Below are positions 1-6,921 of a stretch of DNA of 64,000 nucleotides, in pieces. Origin of the DNA: Pseudomonadota bacterium (GTDB lineage: Bacteria; Pseudomonadota; Gammaproteobacteria; Steroidobacterales; Steroidobacteraceae); contig JAEWBG010000085.1 in assembly GCA_023391335.1 (NCBI GenBank), forward strand, positions 1 to 64,000. The letters run 5' to 3'. Within the stretch, counting starts at the first letter, position 1. Every line of letters starts with the position of its first letter. The notes below the pieces were generated by a model that worked only from the letters and a program-made list of their open reading frames with translations, was not told the DNA's origin and searched no databases. The position numbers were made by a program, and so were the translations under genes.

Positions 1-30
1 GCCGTGAGGGCTGGCCACCACAAAGCAATG

Positions 31-1485
31 TTACGCGGCGGGCGGCATCGGTTCGGACTGCAACTGTCGGTGTCTCTGTGAGGCACCCGCCGAAATCAGA
101 GCGGACCACGCCAACAACGCGACCGTCATCAGCACGACCAGCCATGCGAAGACATCGCCAAGTCGTGAGTACAGCGTTCCAGCGTCACTGAGGCCGACGT
201 CTGCGACGAGCGTCACCGGCTGATCGCGCGACGTGACTGCCTCGGCGATGATGCGACCGTACGCATCCGAAACAGTTAGACGTCCAGTCGCCGCAGCACG
301 CGCAATTGCAAAGCCGTTCTCGATGCCACGCATGACTGCCATGCGCGAATGCAATCGGCCATCCTTCACGAAGTCCCACGCCGGCACGAGCAGTAGCCGC
401 ACTCCACCGTTGCCGTACTCGCGAAACAGGGCAGGGAAGTCCATGTCTTTGCATATGGCGATGCCTTGATCGTGTAGCATTAGAGGCTGGTTTCCGGCGG
501 TGAGCAGTTCGAGTCCTGGCACCAACTTGCGCTTGGCGTAGACGTGCAGCGGCGCATGCGGCGTAAATGTTCGGGCCGTATTCCGATGCACACCGTCAGC
601 GTCTGTGTCATCAAAGCCAGCGACAATGCGAACGTTTAATCCATCTGCTGCGCTTTGCAGCGTCTGGGATGCAAACTGATCGTTCGGATTGGCGAGAAAC
701 ACACGTTCGGGAAGCACGATCTCGCCAAGATTCTGATTGCGGAAACTCTCCAGCACTCGCTCGTACTCGCGCGTCACTGCGTTTGCCTGCTCACTGCCGC
801 GCAGAGACTGGGCTGTGAGCGAGTCGATCGAAGCCAAGCCAACGCGAGTATGCGAATCGTACGGCTGTGCGAGCCGCCACGCGCCGAAGGCTAAGCTCAA
901 TGCGAGCGGAATCGCAGCAAGCGCGGTCATCGAACGCCAGTGTTGAGGTTGGAACATGAGCATCGCGATCGATGCTGGCACTAATGCGGCGATGAAGCCG
1001 ACGGCGGCCAAGCCTCCAATGCTCGCCACCTGTGCCAAAGGCAGCACCTGGATCAGCGCATAGCCAAGCGCACCAAAGCTTCCGTGCGGAGAGCGCAGGC
1101 TCAAGAGAAATTCCATGGCGATCAAGGACGATGCAAACAGCAGCGCGGTCGCCAACGCAGGAAGGCGTCGACTTGCCCATCGCGTCGCAAGGACCGCGAC
1201 CGTGAATTGGGATGCGAGCACCGCGAACTCGATGCCGAGCGGCAAGGGCGGAAGTACATCGCCGTAGGCGAATGCAAGTCCAAGTGCGCCAATCACGCGG
1301 GAGAGGAACGCAGCGACTGCGACGTGCAAAGTGCTCTCACAACGAAGCGCGAGCAGCAAAATGGGAACGGGTGCTAGCAATATCAGCGGGCCGATCGCTC
1401 CCAAGTCTGTCGACAGCAGGAAGCAGATTCCAGTCGCGAGCGTCGCCGCAACAGCAGAACGGGAAAACAGGGTTCGAATAGACAT
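31..1485 (-). CDS. Membrane carbon-nitrogen hydrolase, apolipoprotein N-acyltransferase-like
   Basis: A 484-residue protein. Residues 1-200 are almost entirely hydrophobic (about six membrane segments), residues 215-450 form a nitrilase-type domain, and a last membrane helix lies near 455-475, the layout of Lnt-type acyltransferases. The nitrilase triad is visible as Glu260 (in LPER), Lys318 (YAKRKLVPG) and Cys345 (AICKDMDF). The Cys is followed by Lys rather than the Tyr-Glu usual in Lnt, so this is probably a paralogue, not the essential Lnt. An upstream in-frame extension to 1776 exists, but the ATG at 1485 directly precedes the first membrane helix. It lies 11 bp after the tetR gene on the same strand, suggesting one repressor-controlled transcript. 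Substrate unknown. Confidence 0.8.
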   Translation of the reverse strand: MSIRTLFSRSAVAATLATGICFLLSTDLGAIGPLILLAPVPILLLALRCESTLHVAVAAFLSRVIGALGLAFAYGDVLPPLPLGIEFAVLASQFTVAVLATRWASRRLPALATALLFASSLIAMEFLLSLRSPHGSFGALGYALIQVLPLAQVASIGGLAAVGFIAALVPASIAMLMFQPQHWRSMTALAAIPLALSLAFGAWRLAQPYDSHTRVGLASIDSLTAQSLRGSEQANAVTREYERVLESFRNQNLGEIVLPERVFLANPNDQFASQTLQSAADGLNVRIVAGFDDTDADGVHRNTARTFTPHAPLHVYAKRKLVPGLELLTAGNQPLMLHDQGIAICKDMDFPALFREYGNGGVRLLLVPAWDFVKDGRLHSRMAVMRGIENGFAIARAAATGRLTVSDAYGRIIAEAVTSRDQPVTLVADVGLSDAGTLYSRLGDVFAWLVVLMTVALLAWSALISAGASQRHRQLQSEPMPPAA

Positions 1486-1496
1486 GAGTCCGGTTC

Positions 1497-2066
1497 CTAG
1501 GGGCGAAGTCCACGTAAGAGTTGGTCCGCGCAACGCAGGCACAGCGCAATGAATCGCGCGCGCGGCAAGGAGAAGCGACCAGAACGATGCAGCATCACGA
1601 GCCCGTGAACCTGAGCCCACACCAGCATCGCCATTTCGAGCGGATCGCCATCGACCCACTCGTTGTTTGCTTGGGCTTGCCGAATGCGCTCCATCGACAG
1701 TGAGATGACGGGCGACTTGCCGGCACGAAAGTCCTCTGGATAAACCCGTTCGACATGCGTCTTCAGCACGAAACACGCATCGAAGCGCGCTGGTTCATCG
1801 AGTGCAAATTCGGCATAGGCGCGAGTTACTTTGCGCATCCACTTCTCGATGTCCTGCTCCCGTATCTTTGCGATCCGCTCGCGCCACGATTCGAAGGCCT
1901 CCTCGCCGACGACCCGCAATAGTTCGTCCTTGTTCGCGAAGTGTCGATAGACGGCCATGGCGGAAAGGCCGGCATTAGCGCCGACGGATCGCAGGCTGAA
2001 GTCCTCGATCCCTTTGCTCTCGAGTTCCTGCAGAGCGCATTTGAGAAGTCGTTGGCGAGTGCTCAT
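1497..2066 (-). CDS. TetR/AcrR family transcriptional repressor
   Basis: A 189-residue TetR-type regulator. The N-terminal helix-turn-helix spans about residues 10-55 (FSLRSVGANAGLSAMAVYRHF followed by KDELL), and the remainder is a helical ligand domain. The ATG at 2066 is preferred to upstream in-frame codons because the family motif starts 15-20 residues later and a palindromic operator sits immediately upstream. It is followed by the membrane hydrolase gene after an 11-bp gap, so it probably represses itself and that gene. The ligand cannot be read from sequence. Confidence 0.88.
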   Translation of the reverse strand: MSTRQRLLKCALQELESKGIEDFSLRSVGANAGLSAMAVYRHFANKDELLRVVGEEAFESWRERIAKIREQDIEKWMRKVTRAYAEFALDEPARFDACFVLKTHVERVYPEDFRAGKSPVISLSMERIRQAQANNEWVDGDPLEMAMLVWAQVHGLVMLHRSGRFSLPRARFIALCLRCADQLLRGLRP

Positions 2067-2071
2067 AAAGT

Positions 2072-2086
2072 GTTTACAGTGTAAAC
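2072..2086. promoter_or_regulatory. Putative TetR operator
   Basis: GTTTACAGTGTAAAC is a perfect 7-bp inverted repeat around one central base, six bases upstream of the tetR start codon. Resemblance to TetR-family operators and its position support autoregulation. Binding is inferred. Confidence 0.65.
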
Positions 2087-2467
2087 AGGTGATTTGCAGG
2101 ATGGCAAGGGCAACGTGCGTAACCCAATCACGTTTGTTGATACGACGCAGGCGCTGCTCACATCGGTCGCGCAATTGCGAAATCAGTTCGGGCCATAGCA
2201 TCCGCATCGAGCGGTCGCGGCGAGCACCGCCCCATCAGCCCCTCAGCGCGATTCACCGGCATCCTCTCTAATCCTTCTCCCGAGCGCGCTGTGCGGGTAA
2301 CCGCGGTGCATTGGCCCGATGCATGCTCAGAGCATGATGCGTGTCACAAAAATACCTTCACCGCGTGTGAGTGTCGCAAACGCGTTTTGTCGCTTTGTTA
2401 TGTGTAAGCGTTGATTCGGCAACATTGTCGTGAGGGCTATGCTTCTCACGCAGCAGGAGAGAAGAAC
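2087..2467. other. Intergenic region between tetR and the MHYT gene
   Basis: About 380 bases without a supported gene. It must hold the divergent promoters of tetR and the sensory cluster. The only clear element is the AGGAG ribosome-binding site at 2455-2459. Short readings here overlap the antisense of the tetR leader and have no family features. Confidence 0.5.
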
Positions 2468-3205
2468 GTGAATATGCATGGATCGTTCAACGTGTTTTTC
2501 GTGCTGCTGTCGTACGTGATAGCAGTCTGCGGTTCATTTACTGCTCTCGTGCTCGCGCGCGAATCCGTGAAGGTGCGCGCAGATGAGCGGCTTCCTTGGG
2601 TCGTGTGGTCCGCCGTCATCATGGGCGGTATCGGCATCTGGTCCATGCACTTCGTCGGCATGATGGCGTGGCACACGAACATGCCCGTCAGCTACGACAT
2701 TCCCGCGACCGCGATTTCAATGTGTATCGGCATCGTCGCGACGGGTATCGGGTTCGCAATCGTCGGACTCGGCTCGCGCAGCGTGCTTGCGATTCTGCTG
2801 GCCGGCGTGTTCATGGGATCGGGCGTCGCCGCGATGCACTACATGGGCATGTCCGCAATGCGTATGCCCGCAACGGTCACATACAACATGACACTGGTTT
2901 GGGTGTCCGTTGCGATCGCGATTTCAGCGTCTTGCGTTGCCTTGTGGATGGCGTTCTTCCTGACCGCGCGATGGCAAATGGTCGTGGCGGCATTGGTGGC
3001 CGGCGTTGCGGTGTGCGGCATGCACTACACGGGAATGGTGGCTGTGAACGTGGTTCACGACCCGAACATGCCCGAGCCGTTGCCGACCGCTTTGTCCCCG
3101 CTCGTCGTAGGGAGCGGTTTGTTCCTGTTGAGCTTGTTGGTGCTGGCGATCGGATTGGCGCTGACTCGCGAACAAGCAGTACGTGGCTTGCCGGCACGAG
3201 CGTAG
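2468..3205 (+). CDS. MHYT-domain integral membrane sensor, no output domain
   Basis: About 245 residues with seven hydrophobic segments. It has the three MHYT-type signatures (MHFVGMM, MHYMGMSAM, MHYTGM), each at a membrane segment. This family is proposed to bind copper and sense O2, CO or NO. No GGDEF, EAL or kinase domain follows; the protein ends shortly after the last helix. The GTG at 2468 is chosen because AGGAG lies 8 bases upstream; the ATG at 2474 is an alternative. The PilG-like receiver gene follows after 22 bases, so it may feed the chemotaxis-like cluster, but that is inference. Confidence 0.85.
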   Translation: MNMHGSFNVFFVLLSYVIAVCGSFTALVLARESVKVRADERLPWVVWSAVIMGGIGIWSMHFVGMMAWHTNMPVSYDIPATAISMCIGIVATGIGFAIVGLGSRSVLAILLAGVFMGSGVAAMHYMGMSAMRMPATVTYNMTLVWVSVAIAISASCVALWMAFFLTARWQMVVAALVAGVAVCGMHYTGMVAVNVVHDPNMPEPLPTALSPLVVGSGLFLLSLLVLAIGLALTREQAVRGLPARA

Positions 3206-3227
3206 ATGCTGAACCGAAGGATCTGTT

Positions 3228-4028
3228 ATGAAAGGGACGGAGTTTCTCCTCGGCATTCTCGGACTCAATCGCGTTGAGCGAATGACCGTCGCATCGGTCT
3301 GTTCGCTGACGCATTCGCGTCCGCGCGGGTACACCGTTCTACCGCCGGATCGCAGCACCGACGCGGACATCATGCTGGTGGATGCGGATGATGCAGCGGC
3401 GTGTTCGTCGTGGGAGAAATCGCCGGTGCGACTGAGTGGCAAGCCGGCGCTGATGATCAGCCGCAATCCGAGTGTGATCGGTGAGCAGCCCTACGCGCTC
3501 CCGCGCACCAATTTTGCCTCGCGCCTGATCAAGATCCTCGATCAGATCACGATTCGAGAATTCAAATTTCTGCCTGAGTTCGTCGTCAGCGATACCAATG
3601 TTCTGGATGGCGGACTAGGCATCACACCGCGCGCAACCGCGACGCCGAAGGACATGCCGCGTGCGCTTGTCGTCGATGATTCTGTGGTCGTTCGCACCAA
3701 GATGCGCACGTTGCTCGAGCTGCATGGGATGCACGCGGACTTGGCAGAAGACGCGGAGCAAGGCTTGGCGTTCATGCGCGTCAATCGGTACGCCATCGTG
3801 TTTCTCGATGTGGTGCTACCTGGCATGGACGGCTATGCCGCCTGCCGACAAATGAAAGCCAACGACAAGAACGCCCCGCCGATCATCATGCTGACCGGTC
3901 GCGATTCGCCGTTCGACAAGATTCGCGGCGTCATGGCCGGCTGCAATCGCTATCTCACCAAGCCGATTGCCGTCGATGCGCTACACAAAGTGCTGCGCGA
4001 ATTCGCAGCTCAACACGTTGCGGCTTAA
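3228..4028 (+). CDS. PilG-like response regulator with extra N-terminal domain
   Basis: A 266-residue protein. A canonical receiver occupies about residues 142-262: acidic pocket in ALVVDDS, phosphoacceptor Asp in FLDVVLPGMDG, Thr in MLTGRD and Lys in YLTKP. Residues 1-140 form an extra domain with an internal LVDAD segment that looks like a degenerate receiver. Ordinary PilG is a single receiver of roughly 130 residues, so this doubled form is unusual. It is first in a run with a PilH-like receiver, CheW, a PilJ-like receptor and CheA, so it is probably phosphorylated by the CheA at 6922-9651. Confidence 0.8.
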   Translation: MKGTEFLLGILGLNRVERMTVASVCSLTHSRPRGYTVLPPDRSTDADIMLVDADDAAACSSWEKSPVRLSGKPALMISRNPSVIGEQPYALPRTNFASRLIKILDQITIREFKFLPEFVVSDTNVLDGGLGITPRATATPKDMPRALVVDDSVVVRTKMRTLLELHGMHADLAEDAEQGLAFMRVNRYAIVFLDVVLPGMDGYAACRQMKANDKNAPPIIMLTGRDSPFDKIRGVMAGCNRYLTKPIAVDALHKVLREFAAQHVAA

Positions 4029-4061
4029 CCGTTTCTTTTTGGATCAACTCTCAACTCGAGC

Positions 4062-4430
4062 ATGCCCATGGCCATCACCAAAGTCTTGATCGTCGATGAC
4101 GCGGCGACCGATCGAAGCAACCTGCAAAGCATCGTGACCTCGGCTGGCTACGTCGCTAGCACTGCTTCTTCGGGACGCGAAGCTTTGGAGCGCATTGCGC
4201 GCGACAAGCCGGACGTGATCTTCCTGGATATCTTGATGCCCGATATGGATGGCTTTGAGTTGTGCCGCGGCTTGCGTGCGAATGACACGACCAAGAGCAC
4301 GCCGATCGTTGTCGTCAGCAGCAAGAACCAGAAGGCGGATCGGGTGTGGGCATTGGAGCAGGGCGCGAACGCCTACGTCGCCAAGCCGTACAAACCCGAA
4401 GACATCATCGACAGCATTCGTCGCCTGTGA
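4062..4430 (+). CDS. PilH/CheY-like single-domain response regulator
   Basis: A 122-residue stand-alone receiver with the full site: LIVDDA, phosphoacceptor in FLDILMPDMDG, Ser in VVVSSKN and Lys in YVAKPY. The tail DIIDSIRRL ends the fifth helix, so there is no output domain. ATGs at 4062 and 4068 are both possible. The order PilG-like, PilH-like, CheW, receptor, CheA matches type IV pilus Pil-Chp systems, where PilH acts with PilG in tuning the output. Confidence 0.85.
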   Translation: MPMAITKVLIVDDAATDRSNLQSIVTSAGYVASTASSGREALERIARDKPDVIFLDILMPDMDGFELCRGLRANDTTKSTPIVVVSSKNQKADRVWALEQGANAYVAKPYKPEDIIDSIRRL

Positions 4431-4442
4431 TCGGAAGAGCTG

Positions 4443-5012
4443 ATGAGCGCCCACGCGGAATGGTTAACGGAAGACGCGCAATTCATCGGCGGCGAGCCGA
4501 CTGCGCCACGCATTCTCGAAAAGGCAATCGTCGCGTTGGCGCGGACCTTCGATTTGCCGGAGCAGGACGCGCAACCGACCCACGTGCGTCAACAACGCTG
4601 GCGTGGATTGCGTATCGGAAATCTCGGCTTGTTGGTCGATCACAGCTGCGGCGGCGAGATCATCGAAGACGCCAAGGTGTTCGCCTTGCCACGGGCTGCG
4701 AAATGGTGTCGCGGGCTCATCAATTTGCGCGGGCACCTCGTACCGGCAATTGATCTGCACGAGCTGATTGGCCTCACGCACTTGCGTGCCGCACGACAGT
4801 GGTGGTTGGCGCTCGGCCGCAGTGAGGACGCATTGGCATTTCCTATCGATGCGCTGCCGGTTTCGCTCGAAGCACAGGAGGCGGCGCAGGTACACGCAAC
4901 GCTCATTCCAGAAGCTCTACGAGCGTTCACAGGAAACGGTCACCGCATCGGCGGGGAGTTGTGGCTGGAGTTTCGTCACGGCGAGTTCTTCAAGTCATTG
5001 GCACGTTTGTAA
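4443..5012 (+). CDS. CheW/PilI-like coupling protein
   Basis: A 189-residue CheW-domain protein. The core motif WCRGLINLRGHLVPAIDL, typical of CheW beta strands, lies near residues 82-100. A short N-terminal extension precedes the domain. It starts 12 bases after the PilH-like gene and ends 12 bases before the receptor gene, so the three are almost certainly co-transcribed. Expected role: linking receptor and CheA kinase at the membrane. Confidence 0.88.
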   Translation: MSAHAEWLTEDAQFIGGEPTAPRILEKAIVALARTFDLPEQDAQPTHVRQQRWRGLRIGNLGLLVDHSCGGEIIEDAKVFALPRAAKWCRGLINLRGHLVPAIDLHELIGLTHLRAARQWWLALGRSEDALAFPIDALPVSLEAQEAAQVHATLIPEALRAFTGNGHRIGGELWLEFRHGEFFKSLARL

Positions 5013-5024
5013 ACGGAGTTCCAC

Positions 5025-6821
5025 ATGCTTTCGCGTCTCTCGATTCCCATTCGGCTGTTGCTTCTGCTCGCGGTACCGCTGGCTGCACTCATGGTCGTGG
5101 GACTAGCAGGCCTCGCGACGATCAATGCAACCGGTACGACCACGGTGGAACTGCAAGCGCGTCTGGCGCAGCAAGACCAGCTCGATGCCATGCGCGATGC
5201 GGTGCGTTCGGACTTGCTTACGGCCGTGAATGGCGTGTCCATGAATGCAACGAACGCCACCAAGGCGCTCGATAAGCTCAATGAGGCTCGTACGCACTTC
5301 CAAGCGGCTGCGGCCGCTTACGTGGAACGCGCGCCGGACTTTCGTCGCGATCGAGCGGCTGCGACGATCAAACCGATACAAGAGCAATTCACTCGTGCGG
5401 TCGGCGCATTCGAAAGCGCGCTTCTGGATGAAAACCTTCCGGCACTGCGTACCGCGCTCTCAGGGGAGCCCGGCGCGCTGACGCAGAAGGTGATCGAGCA
5501 AGTGGATGCATTGCGTGCTGATGAGCGCAGCGGCGTGACGCAGCTCATCGATCGCTCCCGGGAGCGTGGCGATTCGTTCTTCACGCTGAATGCGATTCTT
5601 GGATTCGTCGGTCTCGGCCTGGCCTTGCTGTTCGGCTACTACATCGGCCGGTCGATCACTGCGCCGGTCGAAAGCCTGACCGCGACCGTTCGCGACGTCG
5701 CCGCAGGCAATATCGAAGCACGAAGCAACGTATCGGGCTATGACGAAATTGCAGTCCTTGGTGCTGCGCTCGATCAGCTACTCGACGAAAAAGTGGCCAC
5801 GTTGGCAAAGGCCGAGCACGACAACGCTCAACTCAACGATTCGGTTATCGCGTTGCTGCGCGCTGTGTCCCAGCTGTCTCGGCGCGACCTGACCGTTCGC
5901 GTTCCGGTTACGGAAGACGTGACGGGTCCCGTCGCCGACGCAATCAATCAGCTTGCGAACGAGACGGGCCGGGTGTTGGTGGAGGTGAGTCGCGTCGCCG
6001 ATCAAGTCGCGAGCGCCTCTGCACAGGTGAAGAGCAAAGCCGAGACCGTGAATGCCGTGGCGACCACGCAGCAATCCGAAGCGCTCGATACGGCAGAGAA
6101 GTTGAATCACGCCTCCGACCGTTTGAATGAAATCGCCAAACTCGCGCAGCAATGTAACGAACTTGCGCAACGTGCGGCACAGAACACCGAATCGGCGGTC
6201 GCGACGGTGACTGGTACCTTGCGCGGCATGACCGACATTCGCGAGGTCATTCAAGAAACCGGCAAGCGCATCAAACGCCTGGGCGAGCGCTCGCAAGAAA
6301 TTAGCGGCATCGTCGACATCATTAACAAGATCGCCGAACGTACGACGGTGCTGGCGTTGAACGCATCGATGCAAGCCGCTGCGGCAGGCGATGCAGGGCG
6401 AGGCTTCGGCGTGGTGGCGGACGAAGTGCAACGCCTGGCGGAAAACACGCGAAACGCGGCCGGTCAGATCGGTGCGCTCATCAAGAGTATGCAGATCGAA
6501 ACCAACGACACGATCGGCACCATGGAAAACGCCATCGGGCAAGTGGTGGAAGGCTCGAAGATGGCCGAGGTCGCGGGCAAGCAGATCGGCGATACGCAAG
6601 GCGCGACCACCGCGCTCGTGCAATCGGTGCGCGAAATCGCAGCAAGCTCGCAAGAGCAAGCGCAACTCTCCGTCACGCTGCGAGATCGCGCTCGCACGAT
6701 GATTACGGGCGTGCGCGCAACGGGCGAGCAGCTCACGGAACAGCTCGAAGAGACGGTGAATCTCACCGACTTCGCGCGCCGTCTGCTCGATTCGGTGCGT
6801 GTGTTCAAGTTGCCGGCATGA
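5025..6821 (+). CDS. PilJ-like methyl-accepting chemotaxis receptor
   Basis: A 598-residue receptor. Membrane segment 1 is at about 10-32, a periplasmic helical region runs to about 185, membrane segment 2 is at about 188-210, a HAMP domain follows, then a long coiled-coil signalling domain. The hairpin tip reads VLALNASMQAAAAGDAGRGF then VVADEVQRLAE, the PilJ-like variant of the receptor tip. It lies between CheW and the CheA hybrid and has a GGAG ribosome site. No methyltransferase or methylesterase gene is nearby, so adaptation, if any, relies on genes elsewhere. Confidence 0.9.
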   Translation: MLSRLSIPIRLLLLLAVPLAALMVVGLAGLATINATGTTTVELQARLAQQDQLDAMRDAVRSDLLTAVNGVSMNATNATKALDKLNEARTHFQAAAAAYVERAPDFRRDRAAATIKPIQEQFTRAVGAFESALLDENLPALRTALSGEPGALTQKVIEQVDALRADERSGVTQLIDRSRERGDSFFTLNAILGFVGLGLALLFGYYIGRSITAPVESLTATVRDVAAGNIEARSNVSGYDEIAVLGAALDQLLDEKVATLAKAEHDNAQLNDSVIALLRAVSQLSRRDLTVRVPVTEDVTGPVADAINQLANETGRVLVEVSRVADQVASASAQVKSKAETVNAVATTQQSEALDTAEKLNHASDRLNEIAKLAQQCNELAQRAAQNTESAVATVTGTLRGMTDIREVIQETGKRIKRLGERSQEISGIVDIINKIAERTTVLALNASMQAAAAGDAGRGFGVVADEVQRLAENTRNAAGQIGALIKSMQIETNDTIGTMENAIGQVVEGSKMAEVAGKQIGDTQGATTALVQSVREIAASSQEQAQLSVTLRDRARTMITGVRATGEQLTEQLEETVNLTDFARRLLDSVRVFKLPA

Positions 6822-6831
6822 GGACAGTGAC

Positions 6832-6907
6832 TAGCGGTTGGCGGTTAGCGGTTAGTACTCGCGCTCGCCGATCAGGACCATCTTGCTAGTCACTAACCGC
6901 TAACCGC
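6832..6907. repeat. Heptanucleotide repeats forming an inverted repeat
   Basis: The gap between the receptor and cheA holds about three tandem copies of TAGCGGT (one variant TGGCGGT) from 6832, and the reverse complement at 6892-6907. GCGGTTAGCGGTTAGT at 6841-6856 pairs perfectly with ACTAACCGCTAACCGC at 6892-6907 across a 35-base loop. It could fold in the transcript between two operon genes. It shares a 7-bp period with arrays at 37697 and 58107. Confidence 0.8.
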
Positions 6908-6921
6908 TGATCACTCCCGCT

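Noticed and set aside
1486..1776. N-terminal extension of the membrane hydrolase
   Set aside because: It runs over the tetR gene, is rich in Arg/Ser without motifs, and the first membrane helix begins right after the ATG at 1485.
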